DNA of 64,000 nt, taken from Terebella lapidaria. Taxonomy: Eukaryota > Annelida > Polychaeta > Terebellida > Terebellidae. A program made the translations under genes and the position numbers. The stretch lies in the NCBI GenBank assembly GCA_949152475.1, contig OX424558.1:35660651-35724650 (forward strand), given 5' to 3'. The notes beneath the pieces are model-generated. The model was given only the letters and a program-made list of their open reading frames with translations. It was not told where the DNA came from and searched no databases. This document shows, piece after piece, positions 46,956 to 61,083 of this stretch. Each line of letters starts with the position of its first letter. The stretch's first letter is position 1.

Positions 46956-48228
46956 AGACAATTGTGTGACGTCACAACAATATTTTAAAGACCGGGTAAA
47001 GAAGCTGGAGTCCACATGTAAGAAGGTGCACACTCTCACCACTGATCCCAAAACAGACTGTGTAAGCTATGCGATGGCACTCCTCCAAACCTTGAGTGAC
47101 AACTCATTCACAACATTTTATGACTTGGGCAATCTGGTATTGCACAACATACAGTCTTTGTTGCTGCAAAGCTTGGAGTGGAGTCCGTCACGATAGTATT
47201 CGACAGATATGACAATGAGCAATCAGTCAAATAAGCAGAACGCCATAGACGTGGAATGGAGACAGCCTTGCACCTTGTATGTAATCAAAGGCAGTCGAGC
47301 AGTTCCAAAGTACAGAAAGTTGCGCGAATGTTGCTCCATGCTTTTCACCTGTCTTCAGCATGCGAGCGAATCATATTGAGGTGTGATGACACGGATGTAT
47401 TAGTACTGCTCCTCTTCTACGCCAGCAATGGAATGCTGAGGTTAAACGTGTATATGCATGCTGGGCACAACACACAAAGGATGGATCGAAGACAGTACAT
47501 CTCTATTTGCAACATATTTGATGAAGTCGGCAAGGATTTTTGCCAGAATCCACCAGCGGGCCTTAACAGGTTGTGATACTACGTGTAGTTTCTTCAAGAT
47601 CAGCAAACACACAGCTTACTCGAAAAAACTACCAGAGCACATAAAAAATCTCCTGATGCACTGAAGAATTTTGGGTTGTCCGATGACCCAGATGATTGTC
47701 AAAACGCGACATTGGCAACGGATTCAGAAAGTGATGAAAACGATGATAAGTAGACCCAGAGACATGCCGGAAACTTACAGAATGTTGTATTTTACATAAC
47801 ACTAGCAAGGCATCAGGAGTCCTTTTCACCATAAAAATCACATTTATTTTGATTCCATGGAATTTTCAATTGACACATCACACAAAAAAATCATAGAATT
47901 TCATATTCGATGAAGTTTTTCAGACCATTGATTAGATTTACCTATGGCATATGATAGAACAAGCTTTCATTTGATGTTACTTACATGGTTATATCTTGAT
48001 TATTGAGCGAGATATGGCTAAAAATACATGTTCAGTCCCCACACTCAATTTCAGGAGGGTTATCATAAAAACAGGCCATTTTATGTGGGTTCGGAATACT
48101 ATATTTCCACATCATTATTTTTCTCATAGGTGGGATGGATAATAAAAAATAGGTCCCGCTTTCTTTTACCTCCGCTTGGGGCTACTCCTATTTTTAGCCT
48201 TTTTTCGAAATGCTGCTGGGCTAATAGA

Positions 48229-48796
48229 AATTCCGGCATGTTCTCCAAATATTTAAATATTGTGCATGAAATTTTATCATATGTTTATCATTGTCCATAA
48301 AATACTAATAGATATATATACTTTATAATCACCAGCATGAAATATCAGTAGCAATATCATGAAATAACAGTAGCACTGGACCTTAACGAGAGATAATGAA
48401 AAAGTGAAAGGTGTGAGGGAGGATGTATAGAACCTATTTGCCTGTGTACATTACATCGCGATCGCAGTGTTTAGCTAATACAATGGAAGTGACAGCAAGG
48501 ATGTGAAAACCAATCGGAAGCCCCAGAAAATAGGCATACCATTTGAGACCGCGACATAACGAGATTTGTCTGGAAGCATATTCCTATTACAAACTATCGC
48601 TCCAGTTACAAGACCAGATAGGAATGAAGGATGAAGACTGTCCGATACAGTAATAAAATACTACTACTACTATACATTTCACAGTGACATCAGTGTATGA
48701 TGACTTACAGGTGTTTTGATGTGTATCTAGGCTTAGAAGTTATTATACCACTTTGCGAAGTTTGCTCTCCTTGAATCCAATCATCTGTAATTACAT
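48229..48796 (+). repeat. Array unit U, partial copy 4
   Basis: Restarts with GAAATTCCGGCATGTTCTCC and includes TTTAGCTAATACAATGGAAG near 48,472 and GAGATTTGTCTGGAAGCATA near 48,561. It enters the unit earlier than where copy 3 left it, so the flanks of the TGCDTT element are not a simple split of one unit. Confidence 0.7.
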
Positions 48797-51700
48797 ATTC
48801 CGATTGGCACAACCCATTGCACTGCAAGAATTGGACGTCTTCAGGTGGTCATGGAATATGAACAACCTGATTCAATATCATCTCCAAAATTTGAAATAAT
48901 CGCATTGTATCCAATATCAAATGATGTATACATATAATTTCACATGTGTTTCAAATGATAACTGTCAAAACCAAGTAAGCCATTGATGACGCCAATGTGG
49001 CTGTGAATATTCATATAGCTTTGTGTTATGCCTGCAAGGTTTTCTATCTCCATCATAACATTTCATTTGCACTGGTGGGAGAGAATGAGATGGCACATTT
49101 CTCGTGTATGAAGAATAGCTACGAAAGTACACTTTATTTATGATTCCTCGAGTGTGGCCAACAAGGTATGTCTAAACAATAGCAGGTGAATACATGTGTA
49201 CTCCCAAACCTTATCAAGATGAAAACAATCTACGCCAGACAGAAAACCCATTCAAACCAGACAGCAAAAAACAGAATAAAAACATACTTCAACGGATTAT
49301 TGAGAAAACAAAGTGACTACTCGTAACGACAATTAGCTCCAGTTATCTATGAACAAGTACTGTTGAAGCATTTCCCAGAGAAACAGTATGTTCCTTCTAC
49401 ATTCACTCTTACAAACAAGCACTGAATCTTTGGGATGTTGAGGGTATCTGATCATTAAATCATTGCAAATTACAAATCACTGCAAGAAATTATTTTATCA
49501 GAACATTTATTGCCACTTCAAAAAACACTAGACAAAATGATATCTGGGGCAACAAACACATCATCGTTTTGCTCCCCAATGGATGGCTTTCTAAACGCAG
49601 AATTCCACTGATCTGATTCCACTGATTTTTTTCTGGATTCTACGAAATACCTAAAAAATTCAACATATTTGTTCTAATTGAAAATCTCCAACGACAACAT
49701 GCAATATGTACATAAATCACACAGAAGCAATATATCACGTATGGAATGAGTCTATGCAGATGAAACACTACTATATTGATTACATTAGGTAATCAAATTG
49801 GATATGACAATACCGTCTATATTCTAAAGTATTCGTAGAGCTATCATATATGAATCACAATATGTACAACAGTCTACCTAGCATAGGAAGATTATATCTC
49901 CATATGCCCAATATGACGTTCCATAACAACCTTGATTCTACCTCTTGGAACAAATGTGTCTTTTAGAAGGAAATTTCATTCTGTACTTCCATATAGTGTT
50001 AAGTATAATCATTCCATGTGCTCGATAAATCAATATAATATTATAATAACTGCTTGATAAATAATTTATTTCGCAGAAAGATGTTCCGGCGAAGATCCCA
50101 TGCAAAGTCCGTATGTACAAGTTACAAATTTATTCTAACATATTCCCATAACACAGTGACAAAACAAAATAACTTTCTGGTTTCAATACCTGAAATTTTT
50201 ACAAAAATGTGAGAAGTTCCATTATTCACAAGGATTTCATGACCACAGTTTTCTCACCTGGTAATGGGAGGCGGGACTACTATACTTCCAGTTAGGTAAA
50301 CCATGCTAGATCACACCTCAACAGTCAGAGCAGACAAACATGTCAAATTCACCGGGTGTACACTTTCCATAATGTCATATTACTTAATAATGGAATAAGA
50401 CGATGTATTTATAGGCGTTTCCCGTGGTATTTCAATCCGAAGGTGTTACTGCGGCGTTGTATTATGTCTGGCGTGGATATTGGTTTTTGTTTCATAGGAA
50501 TGAAACAAGTCCCTCTTTGTCAATCAGATGGGGTAGCATGTTTTGAAATTGTGATCTCGACCATTGTCTTGAACGCTTAACATTAGATACATCAAATTTA
50601 ACGAATATCTACTTATTGATATTTTCTGATTGTGATACTACTAGTTATAACCGCTGTAAACATTTATATATTTGTGAACAATCATGATGCACCATGTCCA
50701 TGAAACACGTGATGTTTGCTAGTGTTGACAAGATAAATGAAAAAAAACCGATATGTCTGGTGAATCAATGATGAACCCAGTTAGGCCAGATGAGCAGTAC
50801 CAGTCCATATTTGTTATCTACACAATGGCATGGGGTTTGTTGTATTTCAGGTTTACTATTGATGCCATCAAAATCTGATTGTATTAGTGGTAATATGCTG
50901 AATCATACATTTCTATAATATTCCACCATCCATACTTCAAAAGTACAAGCAAACATCTCCATGATGATTGAGTATCATGTGTTATCCCAAACCTTATCAC
51001 GATGAAAAAATTATCACGATAAAAACAATCTGATTCATACTGGAATTCCATCCAAGCCCGGCAGCTTAAAGTGAAGTGAGAAACAAAGTGACTTCGCGTA
51101 ACAACAGTTGGCTCCAGTTTTCTATGAACAAGTTCTCTGCAAGAATTTCCCAGAGACACAATACGTTTTTTTCTACAAATCACTTTCATGAATAAGTTCT
51201 GAATATTCCGGATCTTGAGCAGATTTATTTATTAAACTATTACAAATTACAAACCATTGCAAGAAAAAATATATTCTTGGACTGTCGACAGTTGGAATAC
51301 ACACTAGACAATATGATGTGACGAGCAACGAGCACACTTTGGTTTTACTTCCTGAAGGATGGCTTCCAAGAAATAGACCCCCATCTTATTCACCTCTTTA
51401 TTCTGGATTTTAAATATGCCTAAAAAAATTGTATTCGAACTGAATAATCCAATTGGAAACAAAACTATGCAAAATTTAGATAACAGAAAAGCCATGTACC
51501 ATGCATTAAATGAATGCATTGTATTCCCATATATTCCGAACTATTACCAGATTTAAATCAAGCAGTATACCATGAGATGTCACAACTTAATACTCGGAAT
51601 TTAAGCTAGTTAATGGTGTATCAGACATTGATTTCAATATAATCAAGGATCTTGATACAAAGTAGACCATATGGGAAAAACCGGATATTCAAGATTGTAA

Positions 51701-52936
51701 TTAGATCAAACATCAGTCATCGCTGTATTCTTTCTCAAAAGCACATCAGCATAGGTGTGCTGTGTAAATCTGGCAGATCTGCGAATATTTATTACATGTG
51801 TACCATCTTCATTGGATATGTATAGCCGTATAAGTCTATGTAGTGATATAACGAAAACTTGGTAACACCATTTAGGACTTATCAATGGTTTATGGAATCA
51901 CAAGCTTAAACCATTGATAAGTCTTAAATGTTGTTACAAAATTTTGGTTACATGTCTATCATGTATTGTGATAATACTATCATAATCATTATGCCATTGG
52001 TAACGGGTCGATATCTACATTGTTGATGATGATTATAATTCCATTTCGTCCCGTGATTCAAGCAGCCCAGTGTCAAAGAATCACATGTTTATGGGACAAG
52101 TGTTCATATTCATTCCAGTGAACGACCGACGTTGCTCCACTGATCCACAAAGATATAGAATTTATCACCCGCTTCACTGTTCTTTAACTGCAAACATTAT
52201 GCAGGGAAGGAACAATGAAGCATCACACAAAGACAATATTTTGACCTGAATTGTTTCTGGTTTCTGTACTGCGAAAAGTTATTCATACCAACTATCTCTG
52301 CTCCACTACAACGTTCGATGTTTGGCAAATAACTAAAATATGGGACTGGAATCATAGTATACGAGTTGGATATTTACATGACATTTAGTTCAAGTACTTT
52401 GGCAATACCATGGAAATTACAGCGATAGTCGCGTGAAAATTATTGGAACGTATCACCACATTGAAATCAATCACGGATGACAATATTTGCTTGTTTTTAT
52501 GAAGCCCCTATTGCAGGACACGATTACCAGTTTAAAGTCAGATATTACTTTTGACAGACGATAGAGTAAAGCTCATGGATTATTATAATTTTTTACAATA
52601 TGCCAATATCTCGATTATTTATGAAGATATGGTGGTTTAAGTGGAAATTTTGGGCAAATTTATTTTGTTACATCATTATAAGCAAGGTAATGAAGCTGAT
52701 GAAACTCCTAATTTTAACTATATATGATGATATGTGCTTTGTTTGGCAGGAGATATAATCAGTGGGTAATTACCGAAATAGGTTGTCAAGGTAACTATTC
52801 TTGAGATATATCCCATAGCAACCCTGGTTGCTAGGGACCCAACGCCAATGAATATTGAATGAGATGTCACAAAACTGGTGAAAATGCGGATGAGGCCCTT
52901 TTCTGAACCCCATTCCATGAATTTAAACATCTTCTT
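48797..52936 (+). repeat. Array unit U, copy A (4.14 kb)
   Basis: Nearly identical to 52,937-57,274. It lacks a 184-base piece present in copies B and C (near 54,847-55,030), removed between ATG words. It contains the GTAACGGGTCGATATCTACA anchor near 52,002 and no conserved open frame longer than about 100 codons. The same short frames recur in copy B only because the DNA is the same. Confidence 0.9.
51852..51950. repeat. Hairpin (MITE-like) in unit copy A
   Basis: GGACTTATCAATGGTTTA and TAAACCATTGATAAGTCTTA form a long stem, extended by GTAACACCATTT and AAATGTTGTTAC. The same hairpin is at 56,191-56,289 in copy B and absent from copy C, so it entered before A and B separated. Confidence 0.7.
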
Positions 52937-55900
52937 GCATATTCGGATTAGCACAACCCATATTGCGTCGCAAGAATTGGAAGTCTTCATGTGGTCATGG
53001 AGTATGAACAACCTGATTCAAGACAATCTCCAAAATTTGAAATAATCGTAATGTATCCATTATCAAATGACGTATACACTGTATTTCCCATGCGTTTCAA
53101 ATAATAACTTTCAAACAGTGTCAGCCATTGATGACGCCAATGTGGCTGTGAATGTTCAGTGGAGCTTTGTGTTATGCGTGCAAGGTTTTCTATCGCCATC
53201 ATGAACAATTTATTTGCACTGGTGGGAGAGAATGGGATGGCACAACATTTCTCGTGTATGAAGAATAGAAGGGAAGGTACACTTCTTTATGAATCCTCAA
53301 GTGTGGCCAAGAAGGTATGTCTAAACAATAGTAGGTGAATACAAGTGTACTCCCAAACCTTATCAAGATGAAAGCATACTACGCCAGACGGAAAACCCAT
53401 TCAAACCAGACAGCAAAATGTAGAATAAAAACCTACTTTAGAGGATTATTGAGAAAACAAAGTGACTACTCGTAGCGACAATTAGCTCCAGTTATCTATG
53501 AACAAGTACTGTAGAAGCATTTCCCAGAGAAACAGTATGTTCCTTCTACATTCACTCTTACAAACAAGCACTGAATCTTTGGGATGTTGAGGGTATCTGA
53601 TAATTGAATCATTGCAAATTACAAATCACTGCAAGAAATTATTTTATCAGACTATTTATTGCCACTTCAAATAACACTAGACAAAATGATATCTGGGGCA
53701 ACAAACACATAATCTTTTTGCTTTTGCTTCCCAATGGATGGCTTTCAAAACGCAGAATAACCGATCTCATTCCACTGATTTTTTCTTTCTAAGGAATGCC
53801 TAAAATTTTTTATTCAACATATTTGTTCTAATTGAAAATCCCCAACGACAACCATGCAATATGTACCTAAATCACATAGGAGCAATATATCACGTATGGG
53901 ATAAGTCTATGCAGATGAAACACTAGTATATTGATTATATTAGGTAATCAAATTGGATATGACAATATCGTCTATATTCTAAAGTATTCGTAGAGCTATC
54001 ATATATGAATCACAATATGTACAACAGTCTACCTAGCATAGGAAGATTATATCTCCATATGCCCAATATGACGTTCCATAAAAACCTTGATTCTACCTCT
54101 TGGAACAAATGTGTCTTTTAGAAGGAAATTTCATTCTGTACTTCCATATAGTGTTAAGTATAATCATTCCATGTGCTCGATAAATCAATATAATATTATA
54201 ATAACTGCTTGATAAATAATTTATTTCGCAGAAAGATGTTCCGGCGAAGATCCCATGCAAAGTCCGTATGTACAAGTTACAAATTTATTCTAACATATTC
54301 CCATAACACAGTGACAAAACAAAATAACTTTCTGGTTTCAATACCTGAAATTTTTATGAAAATGTGAGAAGTTCCATTATTCACAAGGATTTCATGACCA
54401 CAGTTTTCTCACCTGGTAATGGGAGGCGGGACTACTATACTTCCAGTTAGGTAAACCATGCTAGATCACACCTCAACAGTCAGAGCAGACAAACATGTCA
54501 AATTCACCGGGTGTACACTTTCCATAATGTCATATTACTTAATAATGGAATAAGAGGATGTATTTATAGGCGTTTCCCGTGGTATTTCAATCCGAAGGTG
54601 TTACGGCGGCGTTGTATTATGTCTGGCGTGGAGATTGGTTTTTGTTTCATAGGAATGAAACAAGTCCCTCTTTGTCAATCAGATGGGGTAGCATGTTTTG
54701 AAATTGTGATCTCGACCATTGTCTTGAACGCTTAACATTAGATACATCAAATTTAACGAGTATCTACTTATTGATATTTTCTGATTGTGATACTACTAGT
54801 TATAACCGCTGTAAACATTTATATATTTGTGAACAGTCATGATGCACCATGCACACAAGGTAAAGTTCTGACTCAACAACACTGATTATTTCCATCCTAT
54901 TTTGTCCACCCACCAGCGTTATAATGCGCCGTATCCGTGCCAGTGGTTTGTAGTTTAGGATATTCGTGCTCAGTTTAGGTTTTTCATTTAGATGTTCATG
55001 AAAGGTGTGATGGTTCAGTTGGTGACAATTATGTCCATGAAACGCGTGATATTTGCTAGTGTTGACAAGATAAATGAAAAAAAAAAACGATATGTCTGGT
55101 GAATCAATGATGAACCCAGTTAGGCCAGATGAGCAGTACCAGTCCATATTTGTTATCTACACAATGGCATGGGGTTTGTTGTATTTCAGGTTTACTATTG
55201 ATGTCATCAAAATCTGATTGTATTAGTGGTAATATGCTGAATCATACATTTCTATAATATTCCACCATCCATACTTCAAAAGTACAAGCAAACATCTCCA
55301 TGATGATTGAGTATCATGTGTTATCCCAAACCTTATCACGATGGAAAAATTATCACGATAAAAACAATCTGATTCATACTGGAATTCCATCCAAGCCCGA
55401 CAGCTTAAAGTGAAGTGAGAAACAAAGTGACTTCTCGTAACAACAGTTGGCTCCAGTTTTCTATGAACAAGTTCTCTGCAAGAATTTCCCAGAGACACAA
55501 TACGTTTTTTTCTACAAATCACTTTCATGAATAAGTTCTGAATATTCCGGATCTTGAGCAGATTTATTTATTAAACTATTACAAATTACAAACCATTGCA
55601 AGAAAAAGTATATTCTTGGACTGTCGACAGTTGGAATACACACTAGACAATATGATGTGAGGAGCAACGAGCACACTTTGGTTTTACTTCCTGAAGGATG
55701 GCTTCCAAGAAATAGACCCCCATCTTATTCACCTCTTTATTCTGGATTTTAAATATGCCTAAAAAATTGTATTCGAACTGAATAATCCAATTGGAAACAA
55801 AACTATGCAAAATTTAGATAACAGAAAAGCCATGTAAAATGCATTAAATGAATGCATTGTATTCCCATATATTCCGAACTATTACCAGATTTAAATCAAG

Positions 55901-57274
55901 CAGTATACCATGAGATGTCACAACTTAATACTCGGAATTTAAGCTAGCTAATGGTGTATCAGACATTGATTTCAATATAATCAAGGATCTTGATACAAAG
56001 TAGACCATATGGGAAAAACCGGATATTCAAGATTGTAATTAGATCAAACATCAGTCATCGCTGTATTCTTTCTCAAAAGCACATCAGCATAGGTGTGCTG
56101 TGTAAATCTGGCAGATCTGCGAATATTTATTACATGTGTACCATCTTCATTGGATATGTATAGCCGTATAAGTCTATGTAGTGATATAACGAAAACTTGG
56201 TAACACCATTTAGGACTTATCAATGGTTTATGGAATCACAAGCTTAAACCATTGATAAGTCTTAAATGTTGTTACAAAATTTTGGTTACATGTCTATCAT
56301 GTATTGTGATAATACTATCATAATCATTATGCCATTGGTAACGGGTCAATATCTACATTGTTGATGATGATTATAATTCCATTTCGTCCCGTGATTCAAG
56401 CAGCCCAGTGTCAAAGAATCACATGTTTATGGGACAAGTGTTCATATTCATTCCAGTGAACGACCGACGTTGCTCCACTGATCCACAAAGATATAGAATT
56501 TATCACCCGCTTCACTGTTCTTTAACTGCAAACATTATGCAGGGAAGGAACAATGAAGCATCACACAAAGACAATATTTTGACCTGAATTGTTTCTGGTT
56601 TCTGTACTGCGAAAAGTTATTCATACCAACTATCTCTGCTCCACTACAACGTTCGATGTTTGGCAAATAACTAAAATATGGGACTGGAATCATAGTATAC
56701 GAGTTGGATATTTACATGACATTTAGTTCAAGTACTTTGGCAATACCATGGAAATTACAGCGATAGTCGCGTGAAAATTATTGGAACGTATCACCACATT
56801 GAAATCAATCACGGATGACAATATTTGCTTGTTTTTATGAAGCCCCTATTGCAGGACACGATTACCAGTTTAAAGTCAGATATTACTTTTGACAGACGAT
56901 AGAGTAAAGCTCATGGATTATTATAATTTTTTACAATATGCCAATATCTCGATTATTTATGAAGATATGGTGGTTTAAGTGGAAATTTTGGGCAAATTTA
57001 TTTTGTTACATCATTATAAGCAAGGTAATGAAGCTGATGAAACTCCTAATTTTAACTATATATGATGATATGTGCTTTGTTTGGCAGGAGATATAATCAG
57101 TGGGTAATTACCGAAATAGGTTGTCAAGGTAACTATTCTTGAGATATATCCCATAGCAACTGTGGTTGCTAGGGACCCAACGCCAATGAATATTGAATGA
57201 GATGTCACAAAACTGGTGAAAATGCGGATGAGGCCTTTTTCTGAACCCCATTCCATGAATTTAAACATCTTCTT
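52937..57274 (+). repeat. Array unit U, copy B (4.34 kb)
   Basis: Direct repeat of copy A with only scattered substitutions, plus the 184-base piece at about 54,847-55,030. The high match of A and B compared with C shows that they are the youngest pair of the array. Confidence 0.9.
56191..56289. repeat. Hairpin (MITE-like) in unit copy B
   Basis: Same hairpin as at 51,852-51,950, offset by one unit length. Confidence 0.7.
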
Positions 57275-60200
57275 GCATATTCGGATTAGCACAACCCATA
57301 TTGCGTCGCAAGAATTGGAAGTCTTCATGTGGTCATGGAGTATGAACAACCTGATTCAAGACAATCTCCAATATTTGAAATAATCGTAATGTATCCATTA
57401 TCAAATGACGTATACACTGTATTTCCCATGCGTTTCAAATAATAACTTTCAAACAGTGTCAGCCATTGATGACGCCAATGTGGCTGTGAATGTTCAGTGG
57501 AGCTTTGTGTTATGCGTGCAAGGTTTTCTATCGCCATCATGAACAATTTATTTGCACTGGTGGGAGAGAATGGGATGGCACAACATTTCTCGTGTATGAA
57601 GAATAGAACGGAAGGTACACTTCTTTATGAATCCTCAAGTGTGGCCAAGAAGGTATGTCTAAACAATAGTAGGTGAATACATGTGTACTCCCAAACCCTA
57701 TCAAGATGAAAACAATCTACGCCAGACAGAAAACCCATTCAAACCAGACAGCAAAACGTAAAATAAAAACCTACTTCAGCGGATTATTGAGAAAACAAAG
57801 TGACTACTCGTAACGACAATTAGCTCCAGTTATCTATGAACAAGTACTGTAGAAGCATTTCCCAGAAAACAGTATGTTCCTTCTACATTCATTTTTACAA
57901 ACAAGCAATGAATATTTGGGATGTTGAGGGTATCTGATAATCAAATCATTACAATTCACTGCAAGAAATTATTTTATCAGACTACTGCCACTTCAAATAA
58001 CACTAGACAAATTGATAACTGGGGCAACAAACACATAATCGTTTTGCTCCCCAATAGATGGTTTTCAAAACGCAGAATACCCGACCTGATCCACTGATTT
58101 TCTCTGGATTCTAAGGAATGCCTAAAAAAATTATTCAACATAATTGTTCTAATTGAAAATCCCCAACGACAACTATGCAATATGTACATAAATCACATAG
58201 AAGCAATATATCCGTATGGAAAAATCTATGCAGATGAAACACTAATATATTGATTATATTAAGTAATCAAATTGGATATGACAGTACCGTCTACATTCTG
58301 AGGTATTCGTTGAGCTATCATATATGAATCACAATATGTACAACAGTCTACCTAGCATAGGAAGATTATATCTCCATATGCCCAATATGACGTTCCATAA
58401 CAACCTTGATTCTACCTCTTGGAACAAATGTGTCTTATAGAGGGAAATTTCATTCTGCACTTCCATATAGTGTTAAGTATAATCATTTGATGTGCTCCAT
58501 AAATCAATTTACTATTATAATAACTGCTTGATAAATAATGTATTTCGCAGAAAGAGGTCCCGGCGAAGATCCCATGCAAAGTCCGTATGTGCAAGTTAAA
58601 AATTTATTCTATCATATTCCCATAACACAGTGACAAAACAAAATAACTTTCTGGTTTCAATACTTGAAATTTCTATGAAAATGTGAGAAGTTCCATTAGT
58701 CACAAGGATTTCATGACCACAGTTTTCTCACCTGGTAATGGGAGGCGGGACAACTATACTTCCAGTTAGTTAATCCATGCTAGATCACACCTCAGCAGTC
58801 AGAGCAGACAAACATGTCAGAGTCACCGGGTGTACGCTTTCCATAATGTCATATTACGTATTATTGGAATGAGACGTTGTATTTATAGGCGTTTCCCATG
58901 GTATTTCAATCCGAAAGTGTTACAGCGGCGTTGTATTATGTCTGGCGTGGAGATTGGTTTTTGTTTCATAAGAATGAAACAAGGCCCTCTTTGTCAATCA
59001 GATGGGGTAGCATATTTTGAAATTGTGATCTCGACCATTGTCTTGAACGCTCAACATTAGATACATCAGATTTAACGAATATCTACTTATTGATATTTTC
59101 TGATTGTGACACTACTAGTTAAACCGCTGTAAACATTGATGTATTCGTGAACAGTCATAATGCACCATGCACACAAGGTAAAGTTCTGACTCAAAAACGA
59201 TGATTATTTCCATCCTATTTTGTCCATCCACCAGCGTTATAATGCACCGTATCAGTGCCAGTGGTTTGTACTTGAGGATATTTGTGCTCAGTTTAGATTA
59301 TTCATTTAGATGTACATGGAAGGTGTGATGGTTCAGTTGGTGACAATTATGTCCATGAAACGCCTGTTGTTTGCGAGTGCTGACAAAACAAATGAAGAAA
59401 CAAATGTCTGGCGAATCAATGATGAACCCAGTTAGGCGAGATGAACAGTACCAGTCCATATTCGTTATCTACACAAATCACTTTCATAAATAAGTACTGA
59501 ATATTCCGGATCTTGAGTGGATATAATCATCAATCTATTACAAATTACAAATCAGTGCAAGAAAGTATTTTCTTGGACAAATTACAAATCATTGCAAGAA
59601 AGTATTTTCTCGCCAGTTAGAATACACACTAGACAATATGATGTGTGGAGCAACGAGCACACTTTGTTTTTGCTTCCTGAAGGATGACTTTAAAAAAATA
59701 GACCCCCACCCCCCATCTTATTCACTTCTTTTTCCTGGATTTTAGATATGCCTAAAAAATTGTATTCGAACTGAATGTTCCATTGAAACGAAAACTATGC
59801 AAAATTTATATAGATAACAGAAAAGGAATGTATCATGCATTAAACGAATACTTTGTATTCACATATATTCTGAACGTTTACCAGATTAAATCAAGCAGGA
59901 TACTATGAAATGTCAAAACTTAAGCTAGTTAACAGTCTATTAGACATTCAATATAATCAAGGATCTTGATACAAAGTAGACCATATAAAATAAACCGGAT
60001 ATTCAAGAATGTAATCAGATCAAACATCAGTCATCGCTGTATTCTTTCTCAACAGCACATCTGCATAGGTGTGTTGTGCAAATCTGGCAGATATGCGAAT
60101 ATTGCGGCAATAATATTGTGATAATAGTATCATAATCATTATGCCATTAGTAACGGGTCGATATATACATTTTTGATGATGATTTATAATACCATTTCGT

Positions 60201-61083
60201 TCCATGATTCAAGCAGCCCAGTGTCAAAGAATCACATGTATATGGGACAAGTGTTCGTATTCATCCCAGCGGCGAACGACCGACGTTGCTCCACTGATCC
60301 ACAAAGATATAGAATTTATCACCCGCTTCACTGTTCTTTAACTGCAAACATTATGCAGGGAAGGAACAATGAAGCATCACAGTAATACAATATTGTGACT
60401 TGAATTGTTTGTGGTTTCTGTACTGCGAACTATCTCTGCTCCACTACAACGTTCGATGTTCGGCAAATAAATAACTAAAATATGGGACTGGAATCATAGT
60501 ATTCGAGTTGGATATTTACATGACATTTAGTTCAAGTACTTTGGCAATACCATGGAAGTTACAGCGATAGTGGCGTGAAAATTATTGGAACGTATCACCA
60601 CATTAAAATCAATATTTACAATATTTGCTTGTTTTTATGAAGCCACTATTCCAGGACACGATTACCAGTTTAAAGTCCAACTAAAGTCAGGATATTATTT
60701 TGACAGACGATAGAGTAAAGCTCATGGATTTTTTTAATTTATACCACATGTCAATATCTCGATTATTTATGAAGATATGGCGGTTTAGGTGGAAATTTTT
60801 GGCAAATATATTTTGTTACCTTATTATATGCAAGGTTATTAAGCTGATGAAACTCCTAATTTTAACTATGTATGATGATAATATGTGCTTTGTTTGGCAG
60901 AATATATAATCAGTGGGTAACTACCGAAATAGGTTGTCAAGGTAACTACTCTTGAGATATATCCCATAGCAACCGTGGTTGCTAGGGACCCAACGCCGAT
61001 GAATATTGAATGAGGTGCCACATAATTGGTGAAAATGTGGATGAGAGCCTTTTCTGAACCCCATTCCATAAATTTAAACATCA
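57275..61083 (+). repeat. Array unit U, copy C (3.8 kb, more diverged)
   Basis: Matches A and B along its length but with many more substitutions, and lacks both the hairpin and about 0.4 kb in the region 59,480-59,530, compared with B. A short internal duplication (TTACAAATCA...TGCAAGAAAGTATTTTC) lies at 59,540-59,610. Confidence 0.85.

Larger units (their letters stand above)
44398..48228 (+). pseudogene. TGCDTT-family element gene, decayed and interrupted
   Basis: Scattered frames on the plus strand match, in the right order, a large uncharacterised protein family that is abundant in invertebrate genomes. MRVEGIHLTLAFLASIGHLY (near 44,640) corresponds to its HMxxSFLGxIG region, SVNLWKSAVKRWLKEGAS (near 44,955) to its NLWxPMKK region, and DDGMMRKSTNS (near 45,265) to its DGxMxKTxKS region. 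After an interruption come AMALLQTLSDNSF (near 47,070), VFDRYDNEQSVK (near 47,200), DDTDVLVLLLFYASNGM (near 47,385) and ALTGCDTTCSFFKISKH (near 47,560). DTDVLVLLL resembles the core of PIN-like nuclease folds, but this is inference. Frame changes and stops (for example directly after QSVK) show that the gene is dead. A 17-base G run lies at 44,779-44,795. The outer limits are where array unit U sequence stops and restarts. Whether this is a transposon gene or a captured gene is unknown. Confidence 0.65.

Noticed and set aside
50884-51189. Conserved 101-codon frame also at 55,223-55,528
   Set aside because: Copies A and B are nearly identical DNA, so sharing is expected. Copy C does not keep the frame and no domain is visible.
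52815-52850. RFX X-box-like palindrome TAGCAACC/GGTTGCTA in the unit copies
   Set aside because: The half-sites are arranged the opposite way round from an X-box (GTTGCC-GGCAAC). The palindrome is kept simply because the unit was duplicated.
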